64,000 nt of DNA. Origin: Clostridia bacterium (GTDB lineage Bacteria > Bacillota > Clostridia > UBA1381). Positions within the stretch are counted from its first letter, which is position 1, and every line of letters starts with the position of its first letter. The notes beneath the pieces were generated by a model, which saw only the letters and a list, made by a program, of their open reading frames with translations, made no database searches and was not told the DNA's origin. This document shows, piece after piece, positions 53,199 through 64,000 of this stretch. The position numbers and the translations under genes were made by a program. Where the stretch lies: contig JAGASE010000024.1 in the NCBI GenBank assembly GCA_017621875.1, positions 1-64,000 of the forward strand, written 5' to 3'.

Positions 53199-53241
53199 TA
53201 AAGCAATAATATAACAAAACGACACCAAGAAGCTAAATAAT

Positions 53242-53284
53242 AACTGCATCAATTTGTGGACACAGCACAAATTGATGCAGTTTT
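53242..53284 (+). terminator. Terminator of the polysaccharide locus
   Basis: A perfect 17-bp stem AACTGCATCAATTTGTG/CACAAATTGATGCAGTT (53242-53258, 53266-53282), followed by TTTT. The AT-rich 53285-53422 shows nothing else. Confidence 0.9.
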
Positions 53285-53422
53285 AAAAATGTAAAACTCT
53301 AAGCATTTTACAGCATTATTAATATTATAAATTTGTACTGATTTTATTTTTTTCATATTTTACTACCTTACTTTTATTATTACTTGCAGTATAATTATTT
53401 ATTTTAAATGATGTAGTTATAT

Positions 53423-53828
53423 ATGAAAAAAGGGTAATTTCAGTAATTTTATCAATCTTGATATTTACGCAGCCTGCTTATGTTTTGGGAATTGTCATAA
53501 CCAGTTGGTCTGATGAAATAGCAAATGGTACAGATTTTTATCAGAGCAGGAGGGAGTAGGAAAACAAGCAGAATATTATGCAGAGTATACACCTAATGAA
53601 AATGTTATACCCACGGTAATAAACGGACAAAGCCTATGGGGATTAAAAACAATTAAACAGGTCGAGCAATATATGAAAGATAATTGTGACAGTTACAACA
53701 TTGATGACAGAGTACGTTCGGGAGCTGTGGAAGATATTATTGATTATTCAAGTGCAGGCGGTAGATGCGATACAATAATATACCAGAGCCGTGGACCAAA
53801 CAAGGTGTGTGCAATAATTTATAGATAA
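53423..53828 (+). pseudogene. Decayed secreted-protein gene
   Basis: An ATG at 53423 with one missing base in an A-run would give a typical signal peptide (MKKRVISVILSILIFTQPAY) and continue to SDEIANGTDFYQS. A second frame change then leads into GVGKQAEYYAEYTPNENVIP, INGQSLWGLKTIKQVEQYMK and an end NKVCAIIYR at 53828. The early part recalls the start of secreted phosphodiester-glycosidase-type proteins, but the rest is far too short. At least two frameshifts and probably an internal deletion make it a pseudogene. Confidence 0.6.
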
Positions 53829-53830
53829 GC

Positions 53831-53864
53831 GAAGGCTGCCGGAATTTCGGCGGTCTTCCTTTTT
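53831..53864 (+). terminator. Terminator after the decayed gene
   Basis: GAAGGCTGCCG pairs with CGGCGGTCTTC (one wobble, one mismatch), followed by CTTTTT. Confidence 0.75.
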
Positions 53865-53952
53865 AAAGAAGCTATAACTTCAATATAATGACACATATGT
53901 CATTTCCGCTTAGTCACAGGAACGGTAATATGTTTTTTAAGGATGGGATATA

Positions 53953-55128
53953 ATGAAAAATAAAGAAAGAAAAGCAGCACGAAGGTATGACACTGCAAAC
54001 CGCTGCAGTGCATTTACTAAAAGGGTATACAGCGGGTTCGCCGAAGATAAGGAAAAGCTGAAGGCTGAAATCTTTGCTTCGGAAAAGGAATTTTATCCAA
54101 AGAAGGTTAGGTATAACATTTATTTTGGTGAGCTTCACGGTCATAGCAATATGTCGGACGGCAGACCTTCACCTTATGAATATTTTAAAAATATACGTGA
54201 TAATGCAGGCCTTGATTTTGCTGCACTAACCGATCACGACCACGGCGGAATAGGACATAACGAGCTTTTCGGTGAAAAGTGGGAGGAAATAAAGGCAGTG
54301 GTTAAAAGCTTCAACGAGCCGGGACGATTCACAACAATTTTAGGCTATGAACGGGACTCATATCCTTGGTACAATAATTTAGCTGTTTATTATGACAGCT
54401 ATGACGGAGAGCTTCTTAGGGGGAGCAACGACGGTGAAATTACAAAGCAGGAGCTTTTGCACGCACTTAACAGAGATGATTTGCTGCTTGTTCCGCATGA
54501 TACCTATTCACTTGAGGCGGGTGCGGATTTTAATGCGATAGAGCCGGAGCTTTTTACCGGTATGATAGAAATTTACTCAAGAGGTGATTCGGCGGAGTAT
54601 TTTGGTAATCCGCAAAATACTTCGTCGCTTCAATGTGAGGGTGGCTTTTGGCAGGATGCATTAAAAAGAGGTGCTAAAATGGGCTGTATAGCGGCATCGG
54701 ATGACCATGACAGAGAAAACGGACTTGTTTCTGACCGGTTTACGGGAATTGCACGTTATCCCGGAATAACGGGTGTTCTGGCAGAAGAAAACACACTCTC
54801 TTCCATTTTTTCTGCCTTAAAAGCACGGCGTTGTTATGGATTTACCGGCGGAAGGATGTGGATTGATTTTAGGATTAACGGTCATTATATGGGTGAGGAG
54901 TTTGCCGACAGCGGTGAACGTAGCATCTATTTTAATGTAAAGGCAGATTCAGAGCTTGAAAGGGTAACATTGGTAAAAAATTGCCGTGACTATATGATAA
55001 TAAAGCGGAATGAGCAGCTTATTTATGACTATCGGGCAGAAAAGCCTACAGATATATATTACCTGAGGGTGGAATTAAAAGACGGTCGAATCGGCTGGAC
55101 AAGCCCTATATGGATAAATCATGAATAA
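53953..55128 (+). CDS. PHP/CehA-type metallohydrolase (DUF3604-like)
   Basis: This 391-residue cytoplasmic protein has a PHP-like metal site: GELHGHSNMSDG near 60-71, ALTDHDHGG near 95, VPHDTYS near 183 and SDDHDRENG near 245. PHP proteins use two or three metals to hydrolyse phosphoesters or, in the CehA group, other esters. No specific substrate can be read from the sequence. A beta-sandwich end (305-391) is typical of the CehA/DUF3604 group. AAGGATGGG precedes the ATG. It runs in the same direction as the trehalase that starts 40 bp later, so both may act in one sugar pathway. Confidence 0.75.
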   Translation: MKNKERKAARRYDTANRCSAFTKRVYSGFAEDKEKLKAEIFASEKEFYPKKVRYNIYFGELHGHSNMSDGRPSPYEYFKNIRDNAGLDFAALTDHDHGGIGHNELFGEKWEEIKAVVKSFNEPGRFTTILGYERDSYPWYNNLAVYYDSYDGELLRGSNDGEITKQELLHALNRDDLLLVPHDTYSLEAGADFNAIEPELFTGMIEIYSRGDSAEYFGNPQNTSSLQCEGGFWQDALKRGAKMGCIAASDDHDRENGLVSDRFTGIARYPGITGVLAEENTLSSIFSALKARRCYGFTGGRMWIDFRINGHYMGEEFADSGERSIYFNVKADSELERVTLVKNCRDYMIIKRNEQLIYDYRAEKPTDIYYLRVELKDGRIGWTSPIWINHE

Positions 55129-55168
55129 AGCACAAATTTTTTGTTCAATAAATTGGAGAGATTATATA

Positions 55169-56380
55169 ATGAATGTTTTGGAATATATTGAAGCTGGCTG
55201 GGAAAAGTGTATCCGTGAGAATAAACAGGATAAAGACACACTTTTTGGACTGCCATATCCGTATACCGTACCTTGTTCTGATGGCGTGTTTCAAGAAATG
55301 TATTATTGGGATACATATTTTACAAATAAAGGGTTGATTTTGTCCGGTCGTCTTAATCAAGCTAAAAATAATACAAACAACATTGCTTATCTTATAAAAA
55401 AACTGGGATTTATGCCAAATGGCAGTCGTACATCTTTCTTAAACCGTTCTCAGCCACCTTTTTTTTCAGAGATGGTGAGAGATATTTATGAAAAAACTAA
55501 CGATAAAGAGTGGCTTGCAGAAATGTATTCCGCTCTTGAAATAGAGTATAGTTTTTGGAATACAAAACGAAATACTCAAATCGGATTGCATCAATACTTG
55601 GTCAATTCTGATGTAAATGCCACGTTCGATGTATATGAGCTTTTTAAAAAGCGTTCAGGACTTGAGTTAGAAGAGAATGACAGAGATAAACTCACTAAAA
55701 GTGCATGGGCAATGTGTGAAAGCGGTTGGGATTTTACTCCACGTTGGGGACTCTCTGCAATCAATTTTGTTCAGATAGATTTAAATGTTTTGACATATAG
55801 ATTAATGCAGAATTTATATTTATTTGGTAAAGAATGTAATATTTCAAATGCAGAAATTTGGAAAGAACGTGCAGATGAACATTTAAAACGCATAAGAAAA
55901 TATATGAAGAATGACTCAGAGTTATTTTTGGACTATAATTTTGTTGATAACACATTTTCTGAGATATTTTCAGCTGCAAGCTTTTTTCCTATGGCATATA
56001 TGCTTGCTACAAAAGACGAGGCAAAGACGATTGTAAAAAATTTAAGCAGAATAGAGGAAAGTTTTGGAATTACTGCTTGTGAGGAGTATGAAACTGAAGG
56101 TATTTATCAGTGGCATTACCCTAATGGCTGGGCACCGCTGCAGTATATTGTTGTGCAAGGGCTTGTAAATTACGGATATATTGATGATGCAATACGCATT
56201 GCAAATAAATATACAAATATGGTAGAAAATGTTTTCGAGAAAAACGGGAATATATGGGAAAAGTATAATGTCAGAGAAGGCTCTGTAAATGTTGTTGACG
56301 AATATGATATGCCGCCGATGATGGGTTGGAGTGCAGGAGTGTATTTATATGCAAAAAATTTATTGTCAGAGATAAAATAA
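55169..56380 (+). CDS. GH37 trehalase-like glycosidase
   Basis: This 403-residue protein matches both trehalase signatures: GVFQEMYYWDTYF near 37-49 (PGGRFxExYYWDxY) and QWHYPNGWAP near 314 (QWDxPxGWxP). It also has CESGWDFTPRWG near 190, with the catalytic Asp of the SGWD motif. It has no signal peptide, and is about 100-150 residues shorter than E. coli TreA/TreF, with a compact (alpha/alpha)6 core. It would hydrolyse trehalose or a related disaccharide inside the cell. I start at 55169 (GGAGAG, 8 nt spacing). The earlier ATG overlaps the previous gene. Confidence 0.85.
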   Translation: MNVLEYIEAGWEKCIRENKQDKDTLFGLPYPYTVPCSDGVFQEMYYWDTYFTNKGLILSGRLNQAKNNTNNIAYLIKKLGFMPNGSRTSFLNRSQPPFFSEMVRDIYEKTNDKEWLAEMYSALEIEYSFWNTKRNTQIGLHQYLVNSDVNATFDVYELFKKRSGLELEENDRDKLTKSAWAMCESGWDFTPRWGLSAINFVQIDLNVLTYRLMQNLYLFGKECNISNAEIWKERADEHLKRIRKYMKNDSELFLDYNFVDNTFSEIFSAASFFPMAYMLATKDEAKTIVKNLSRIEESFGITACEEYETEGIYQWHYPNGWAPLQYIVVQGLVNYGYIDDAIRIANKYTNMVENVFEKNGNIWEKYNVREGSVNVVDEYDMPPMMGWSAGVYLYAKNLLSEIK

Positions 56381-56422
56381 GATGTAAAAGAAAGAATATA
56401 AAAAATCCTGTCGGGGAGAAGT

Positions 56423-56497
56423 AAAAAAAGTCTGTAAAAACGATCCCTTCTATGATAGAATAAAATATCATAGGAGAAGTTTTTACAGACTTTTTTT
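56423..56497. terminator. Long palindrome/terminator
   Basis: AAAAAAAGTCTGTAAAAAC...CTTCTATGATA pairs with TATCATAG-AGAAG...TTTTTACAGACTTTTTTT. The ~75-bp near-palindrome can terminate in both directions, between the trehalase and the convergent recombinase. A diverged copy of one arm (TATCATAGAGAAA...TTTACAGA) follows at 56522-56547. The rest of 56498-56648 shows no gene. Confidence 0.8.
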
Positions 56498-56648
56498 CAC
56501 ACTCTCTGAAAATCGAATATTTTATCATAGAGAAATTGAATTTACAGAAAAAATTTCACACCGCCGGTTATTTCTATTTACTTAATGTTGGAGGTTTACA
56601 CAATATTTTATGACTATTTAAAATCACTGTATTTAATCAGAATTTCTG

Positions 56649-58175
56649 TTATATATTCCAGACTACTTTACAGCTTCCGTCCTCATTTATGAAAATTTTA
56701 TGTATCAGCAGATTACATACACCGCGTTTTTCCTCAAAGGAGGCAGTTTTCCATCTCTTTGAGAGATTTATGGTAGTCTTAACATCAACAGTCTTACTTA
56801 CAAGCTCATCAAGTTTTGTCAAAAGCTCTGTCTTGTCGGTTTTGAGCTTAGCAGCACGCCTGCTTAGGATTTCAAGTAAGTCAGAACCAACCTCCGACTT
56901 TAAGAAGGTATCGGTCAATTTCTGTTCGGCAAGCTCTATATTCTTTAATTTGTTGCGAAGCTCATTGGCTTCGGGATTTAAGCTTTTGCGTTCCGGGATT
57001 TTTACAGATTTGAGAGTTGCAAGCTTTTCTGAAATTTCATTGTACACCATATCCTCAAGGCTTTCGGCATAATTTGTAACCTTCGTACCCTTGCAATCCT
57101 TAAAATGGGATTTGCCTGTGCATATGAAGTATCTGCGTATTTTGCCGCTCCCTGTCTTGCCTTTTATGGTTGTCATGGTTCGTCCGCATAAGCTGCATAT
57201 AATTTTACCGCCAAGCCATGAGGTCTTATTTGAAACTGCATTGCGAATCTGCTTGTTTTTTGCAAGCTTCTGCTGACACTTAATCCATGTGTCTGAGTCA
57301 ATAACACCCTCATGCGACATAACAACAACTTTAATGTCGGACCAATCAAGATTATTTGCTGCATGCTTGGTTTTGCCGTACACCTGTATTCCGTGTATTC
57401 CGTCAAAGCTTTCGGGCGGACTGATGATTTGCGTATTAAATCGCTGAAAGTATTCATATACACTGTTGTCCGCTTTAACGTAAATTGGATTTTTGATTAT
57501 GGTAGAAAGCTTTGCAGTTGTCCAACCACCGCCGGATAGAGGCTTGATACCGTTTTCGGTAAGATTTTTCAGCAGTCTGCCGAGAGTGACATTTTGGACT
57601 GCATAAGCTTCGTATATGTATCTGATATGCTCAATTTCTTCAGGTATGGGTGATAGCTTTTTAGTTTTAACGTTATTGATAACAGCAGGCTCAAGGTCGA
57701 AACCGTATGGCTTTCTGCCGCCCATATAGAAGCCCAACTCACTTCGGTGAGCATAGCTTTGCGTCACACGTTCGATTATGCTCTGACGTTCAAACTCCGC
57801 AAATACCATAAGCAACTTGACAATCATTTCCCCGTATGGACTTGAGGTATCAAAAGACTCCTGTGAGCTTATGAATTTTACGTTGTACTTTTTAAGAGTA
57901 TTCAGAATATCCACAAAGTCGGATAAGCTTCGGCTGATACGGTCAAGGCGGTAAACTATAATTTTATCTATTCTTCCGCGTTCCACCTGACGCATCATCT
58001 TCTGAAAACCGTCGCGGTTAATGTTTCCACCGGAAAAACCGTTGTCAATAAATGTAATTACCTTTTCAGACTGCTCATCGGGCTTAAGCATTGATTTGCA
58101 GTATTCAAGCTGTGTTTCGCAGGAAATACTGTTTTCACGTTCTATTGATTTTCTGGCATATAGGGCAATAGCCAC
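56649..58175 (-). CDS. Large serine recombinase 3
   Basis: This 508-residue site-specific recombinase starts with GTG after GGGAGGTG. It has a resolvase domain (IALYARKSIERENS, nucleophile Ser10; YRLDRISRSLSDF), a recombinase DNA-binding domain with GRKPYGFDLEP near 152, a zinc ribbon (IICSLCGRTMT near 327 and later Cys in FICTGKSHFKDC) and a coiled coil at about 405-460. The C-terminal residues FINEDGSCKVVWNI are typical of intact members. It forms an operon with the 43-codon gene upstream. I could not find a disrupted gene or matched core repeats around it, so its element is either short, degraded or reaches beyond what I can recognise. Confidence 0.92.
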   Translation of the reverse strand: MAIALYARKSIERENSISCETQLEYCKSMLKPDEQSEKVITFIDNGFSGGNINRDGFQKMMRQVERGRIDKIIVYRLDRISRSLSDFVDILNTLKKYNVKFISSQESFDTSSPYGEMIVKLLMVFAEFERQSIIERVTQSYAHRSELGFYMGGRKPYGFDLEPAVINNVKTKKLSPIPEEIEHIRYIYEAYAVQNVTLGRLLKNLTENGIKPLSGGGWTTAKLSTIIKNPIYVKADNSVYEYFQRFNTQIISPPESFDGIHGIQVYGKTKHAANNLDWSDIKVVVMSHEGVIDSDTWIKCQQKLAKNKQIRNAVSNKTSWLGGKIICSLCGRTMTTIKGKTGSGKIRRYFICTGKSHFKDCKGTKVTNYAESLEDMVYNEISEKLATLKSVKIPERKSLNPEANELRNKLKNIELAEQKLTDTFLKSEVGSDLLEILSRRAAKLKTDKTELLTKLDELVSKTVDVKTTINLSKRWKTASFEEKRGVCNLLIHKIFINEDGSCKVVWNI

Positions 58176-58212
58176 ACGATTTCACCTCCCTTAGCTCTTT
58201 TTGTTCGGCTAT

Positions 58213-58344
58213 TTACTTTCTTGTGAAAATCTTATATAACTCCTCAATTATTTCGCTTTCTGTTCGCTCCTTATCCTCACGTGATAAAAGTGTAGTATGA
58301 GTAATTTTATATGTATTACCTTTTATATCTGTGTACTCTGACAT
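58213..58344 (-). CDS. Small partner of serine recombinase 3
   Basis: This 43-codon gene has a strong ribosome site (AAGGGAGGTTGATGTAAG) and an ATG. The product starts MSEYTDIKGNTYKITHTTLL and ends in a Glu/Lys-rich helix (EDKERTESEIIEELYKIF). It lies 37 bp upstream of the recombinase and is surely co-transcribed. I know no function. Like the small gene before recombinase 2, it may assist or regulate the recombinase. Confidence 0.7.
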   Translation of the reverse strand: MSEYTDIKGNTYKITHTTLLSREDKERTESEIIEELYKIFTRK

Positions 58345-58780
58345 CTTACATCAACCTCCCTTATTGATATTTTATGCGGAATGTGCTTGTACTTATATCG
58401 AACCGCATATATGAATATTGTTTAATAATCACAACAGCTCCCAAAGCCTATAAATATCGCACCTTTAGGGGTTTTCCTTAAATTACTAATTTCGGTGAAG
58501 CACTTGATCGTTTGCAGGCGAAAATGTGCGAAAAAAATAAATTTTTCATGGGTGAAAATAAGTAATTAAATAGGCAGTAGGATAAGCAATATGCGGTCGT
58601 TCCATGTGAATGACCGCATATTTGTGAGTTATATAAGCTGTTTTTGTAAATTATTAAAGAGAGGTATCAACCTTATAAAATCATAAAAATGTCCACTCGG
58701 GATTGAAAAAAATCTATTAAAAATTATTTTTTTGTGATGTATAATAAGCTTAATTTGATTGGATATTATATTTTTGCTCA
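58345..58780 (-). other. Gene-free leader region upstream of recombinase 3
   Basis: No gene longer than about 35 codons is convincing. On the minus strand a short frame from an ATG at about 58549 (beginning MKNLFFSHIFACKR) and an overlapping frame ending TPKGAIFIGFGSCCDY stop within it. An inverted repeat TATGCGG/CCGCATA lies near 58374-58408. This could be a conserved leader or attachment region of the recombinase operon. Confidence 0.35.
58588..58623. terminator. Hairpin AATATGCGGTC/GACCGCATATT
   Basis: A 14-bp stem with one G-T pair, loop CATGT, and short A/T runs on both sides. It lies in the gap between the recombinase operon and the AraC gene, both on the minus strand, and could end transcription from the AraC gene. 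Confidence 0.6.
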
Positions 58781-59611
58781 TTATTTTAACTCAATGTGTT
58801 CATTTCTGTAAGTATGCGGCGTAACGCCGACAATTTTTTTGAAAATCTTAATAAAATAACTTGTGTTTTCGTAGCCGACCGAGCGACCTATTTCCTCAAT
58901 GCTCATATTCTGCAGTATCGGCAGCTTGGTTTTTGCGTCCTGTATACGCAGGCTTTGGACATATTCAAGCGGACGCATACCGTAGATAGACATGAATTTA
59001 CGGCAGAAATGCTCAGGGGTTATATAGCATAAATCGGACAGGATTTTAAGCTCGATTGGCTTATTGTAATTCATATTTATATAATCTATCGCAGGCGACA
59101 GTGAGGTACTCGGAGCAAAGCGTACAGGATTTGAAATGGATTTTTCAAGATAAAGCAACAGCCTGTACAATATAGCAGATGAGTTGATTCCGAAATTTAC
59201 ATCGTGCTTCATATTGATTATCTCCGTGCACAGTGAAATGAAAAAATCCGTATCGGAAATGGTGTATGTTCCTGTCTTTAAATCCAGAAAATCAAATGTC
59301 TCATTCTGTGTGTAGGTTAGCCAGTAATATTGCCAGCCCTCCTGAGAGGATCGATAAATATGCGGTGAGTTGGGTGAATGGTACATAACGGTATCATGCA
59401 TAACATCAGAATCCGTATTTCCAAAGGTGGCGAGTCCTTTGCCGGACGCAGTAAAAATAAGCTGATGTGTCATAATGCCGTTAACTCGGAAAACCGTATC
59501 ATGGTTAATATCGGGACTCAATTTGCTGTCATACATACCTGCGGTATAGACGCATAGAGGTAATTTTTTATCCGAGTCGGAAATGAAAGGAAACATATAA
59601 TTTGTTATCAT
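58781..59611 (-). CDS. AraC family transcriptional regulator
   Basis: This 276-residue protein has an N-terminal cupin-like sugar-sensing domain and a C-terminal double helix-turn-helix (ELKILSDLCYITPEHFCRKF near 190; SIEEIGRSVGYENTSYFIKI near 242, closing VGVTPHTYRNEH). It is divergent from the isomerase/beta-galactosidase pair and probably activates those genes in response to a sugar. The shared gap has an imperfect inverted repeat GATATCAATAT / ATATTGAAATATC (59673-59719) near the isomerase promoter. Confidence 0.88.
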   Translation of the reverse strand: MITNYMFPFISDSDKKLPLCVYTAGMYDSKLSPDINHDTVFRVNGIMTHQLIFTASGKGLATFGNTDSDVMHDTVMYHSPNSPHIYRSSQEGWQYYWLTYTQNETFDFLDLKTGTYTISDTDFFISLCTEIINMKHDVNFGINSSAILYRLLLYLEKSISNPVRFAPSTSLSPAIDYINMNYNKPIELKILSDLCYITPEHFCRKFMSIYGMRPLEYVQSLRIQDAKTKLPILQNMSIEEIGRSVGYENTSYFIKIFKKIVGVTPHTYRNEHIELK

Positions 59612-59710
59612 AGCAGATTTCCCGAAGAAGTGTATCTCCGAATCCTCCTTTGCTTAAAGTGACAGTTTGGAGATATCAATATTGTGGCATATATAGATAA
59701 ATACCTTATA

Positions 59711-59739
59711 TTGAAATATCGCAGCTCCTATGATAAAAT
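59711..59739 (+). promoter_or_regulatory. Promoter of the isomerase/beta-galactosidase operon
   Basis: TTGAAA (59711-59716), a 17-bp spacer and TAAAAT (59734-59739). The -35 overlaps the right arm of the inverted repeat in the AraC-isomerase gap. Confidence 0.65.
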
Positions 59740-59831
59740 AATATTGCAAATCGGCTTAAATGTCAAGTTTTTGCCGAAAATAATATCAAAAAATTGATAA
59801 AGGTGTTATATTTGTAAGGGAGATGATTTTG

Positions 59832-60671
59832 ATGTCAAAGAGTATATGGAGAATGGGTGCTTCATGCAATCTTACAAACGACATGGCGGAGAAAATTTTT
59901 GCGGAATGCAAGCGTTGTGGAATTGCCGCTGTTGAAATGTCAATCAAATACAATATGCAGGGAATGGAGTATGTAAAAGAGGTATTTTCAGGGATTGATT
60001 TTGAGAAAATCAAAAGGCTTTCAAGGCAAAGCGGTGTGGAGCTGTGGTCGTATCACCTGCCGTTTGACCATGCGGAGGTGAATCCTGCGTCGCTCGATGG
60101 TGAGGTTCGCAGAAGAACGGTTGAGCTTGACAAGCAAATGATTGCCGCCGCTTCCGACATGGGCATGAAAATGGTGGTTTTGCATGCAAGCGGAGAGCCT
60201 ATTGATGACAGAGACCGTGCAGAAAGCATGAAATGTGCAAAGGAATCAATTTTTCTTTTAAGCGAAGAGGCGAAAAAGGACGGCATAACCCTGGCTGTGG
60301 AGAATTTGCCGCGGACATGTCTCGGAAAGGACAGTGCGGAAATTTTAGAGCTTATAGCTGCGGACGATGCAATCGGAGTATGCTTTGACGTAAATCATCT
60401 TTTGACCGAGTCTCACAAAGACTTTGTCAATGCTGTGGGAAGCAGAATTTCCACCCTGCATATTTCGGACTATGACTTTGTTGACGAAAGACATTGGGTG
60501 CCGGGCAGAGGAAAAATAGACTGGAATGAGCTTGTAATGCTGCTTAGCGACATAGGCTATGAAGGTCCGTTTATGAATGAGGTGAACATCGTTTTAGAGG
60601 GGGAAAAGACAGAGCAGAATGTATCATTTTCAGAGCTAAAGAAGGCAAATGATATAATTTTGTGCAGATAA
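59832..60671 (+). CDS. Sugar phosphate isomerase/epimerase family protein
   Basis: This 279-residue TIM-barrel protein belongs to the AP-endonuclease-2/xylose-isomerase-like fold. Metal-site-like motifs are ENLPR (near 155), CFDVNHLL (near 185), LHISDYD (near 209), RHWVPGRGKIDW (near 220) and a final Glu in NEVNI. Members isomerise or epimerise sugars or their phosphates. I chose the ATG at 59832, 9 nt after GGGAG, since the ATG at 59823 abuts that site. It lies 24 bp upstream of a beta-galactosidase, so both act on one carbohydrate. Confidence 0.85.
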   Translation: MSKSIWRMGASCNLTNDMAEKIFAECKRCGIAAVEMSIKYNMQGMEYVKEVFSGIDFEKIKRLSRQSGVELWSYHLPFDHAEVNPASLDGEVRRRTVELDKQMIAAASDMGMKMVVLHASGEPIDDRDRAESMKCAKESIFLLSEEAKKDGITLAVENLPRTCLGKDSAEILELIAADDAIGVCFDVNHLLTESHKDFVNAVGSRISTLHISDYDFVDERHWVPGRGKIDWNELVMLLSDIGYEGPFMNEVNIVLEGEKTEQNVSFSELKKANDIILCR

Positions 60672-63506
<2,835 letters not shown>

Positions 63507-63508
63507 TT

Positions 63509-63545
63509 CAAAAAAGGACGATTTTTTAAGTCGTCCTTTTTGTGT
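63509..63545 (+). terminator. Terminator after the beta-galactosidase
   Basis: AAAAAGGACGA (63511-63521) pairs with TCGTCCTTTTT (63531-63541), with a T-run. Confidence 0.85.
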
Positions 63546-63585
63546 GAAATTGTTCTTTTTTACATTCAGAGTGTGCTTTTTTCCA

Positions 63586-63614
63586 TTTACAAGCAAAATG
63601 TGAAATGATATAAT
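63586..63614 (+). promoter_or_regulatory. Promoter of the last gene
   Basis: TTTACA (63586-63591), a 17-bp spacer and TATAAT (63609-63614), 34 bp before the ATG. Confidence 0.65.
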
Positions 63615-63648
63615 TTGGGTATAATTTGAGTATAAGGAGCGGAGCAGA

Positions 63649-64000
63649 ATGAGAAAGAATATAATTGTATACGGCGAACGCGGCGATGTGTGGGACAAGG
63701 CGACAGAGCTTTTATCCGACGTTATTTATAAATACACAGGAGAGCTTCCGGCGTGTGTGAGCTGCGGAGAATTTGCAAATGAGGGCACTTCAAGGTGCAT
63801 TTATATAGGAACGAAGAAGAATAACAAATATATAAATGAGCTTTCGGACAAGGCTCTTTCGCATAAAGAGGAATATTACATCAGTGTGAGCGATGAATAC
63901 ATAATTATTGAGGGCAGTGATGCAGGCGGAGTTTTGTACGGCTGTGCGGATTTCTACAACAAATATATTATTCGGGCGGAAAATACGGATACATATATTA
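63649..64000 (+). CDS. N-terminal part of a glycosidase-like protein (cut by window edge)
   Basis: The first ~117 residues begin MRKNIIVYGERGDVWDKATE and include YIGTKKNNKYI and IEGSDAGGVLYGCADFYNKYI. The last motif resembles the G-x-x-(R/A)-G-x-L-Y-G-x-x-(D/E)-F pattern at the end of the N-terminal alpha/beta domain of GH20, GH67, GH84 and GH115 enzymes. No signal peptide is seen, so it is probably cytoplasmic. The catalytic part lies outside the window, so the family cannot be settled. GGAGCGGAG precedes the ATG. Confidence 0.65.
   Translation, partial: MRKNIIVYGERGDVWDKATELLSDVIYKYTGELPACVSCGEFANEGTSRCIYIGTKKNNKYINELSDKALSHKEEYYISVSDEYIIIEGSDAGGVLYGCADFYNKYIIRAENTDTYI

Noticed and set aside
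56649-58344. A second skin-like gene disruption around recombinase 3
   Set aside because: I found no split gene or matched core repeats on its flanks. The decayed gene at 53423-53828 shows frameshifts rather than a clean insertion.

Overview
The window looks like a chromosome segment of a spore-forming, low-GC Gram-positive bacterium of the class Clostridia. Supporting signs are PolC-type DNA polymerase III, a WalRK-YycHI envelope-stress operon, the spore-coat manganese-catalase gene cotJC, S-layer-homology (SLH) and copper-amine-oxidase-N domains on secreted proteins, near-consensus sigma-A promoters (TTGACA/TTGAAA, 17 bp, TATAAT) and strong AGGAGG-type ribosome sites. I cannot name genus or species from sequence alone.

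Layout. 1-300: one copy of a short dispersed repeat, then tRNA-Gly(GCC) on the minus strand. 422-4486: polC. 4776-9992 (minus): walR-walK, a small secreted protein, yycH and yycI. 10140-10371: second, inverted copy of the repeat, sitting between two copies of a terminator hairpin. 10403-13121: NagB-like deaminase and PIG-L deacetylase with a divergent AraC regulator (amino-sugar use). 13258-13333: tRNA-Lys(CTT). 13740-20876: aldehyde dehydrogenase, DeoR regulator and a GlpA-like / FAD-NAD oxidoreductase / DUF1667 / MlrC-type operon. 20922-26018: AraA-like sugar isomerase, AraC regulator and a secreted copper-amine-oxidase-N protein. 26151-28130: ftsH.

28232-34271 is the most interesting part. 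The spore gene cotJC is split in two. Its middle piece (29846-29947) and its 3' piece (33848-34271) are separated by a 3.9-kb element carrying a large serine recombinase, a small partner gene, an AlkD-like DNA repair protein, a YczE-like membrane protein and a low-molecular-weight tyrosine phosphatase. A 12-bp core (CCGATATAGGTA) is repeated at both ends. The element arms form an inverted repeat (TTTGACGCACA) centred on a GG dinucleotide in the core. Joining the cores restores the cotJC frame exactly (LLTDIG + TEELGHLE). This is the arrangement of a skin-like, developmentally excisable intervening element. A second, different serine recombinase (28461-29873) ends inside the cotJC middle piece, and the first ~28 codons of cotJC are not found in the window, so cotJC seems to have been broken twice.

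34430-53198 is a polysaccharide-use locus: a membrane-anchored AraC-type regulator, a sugar ABC transporter (binding lipoprotein and two permeases, no ATPase), two secreted clan GH-A-like glycosidases, a secreted Ig-like/concanavalin-like protein and two SLH proteins. The promoters of the transporter and of the first glycosidase share a TTACC-type direct-repeat operator at identical spacing from the -35 box. 53423-56380 holds a decayed secreted-protein gene, a PHP-type metallohydrolase and a GH37 trehalase. 56649-58344 holds a third serine recombinase with a small partner gene. 58781-64000 holds an AraC regulator, a sugar-phosphate isomerase/epimerase, a GH2 beta-galactosidase and the start of a further glycosidase-like gene cut by the window edge.
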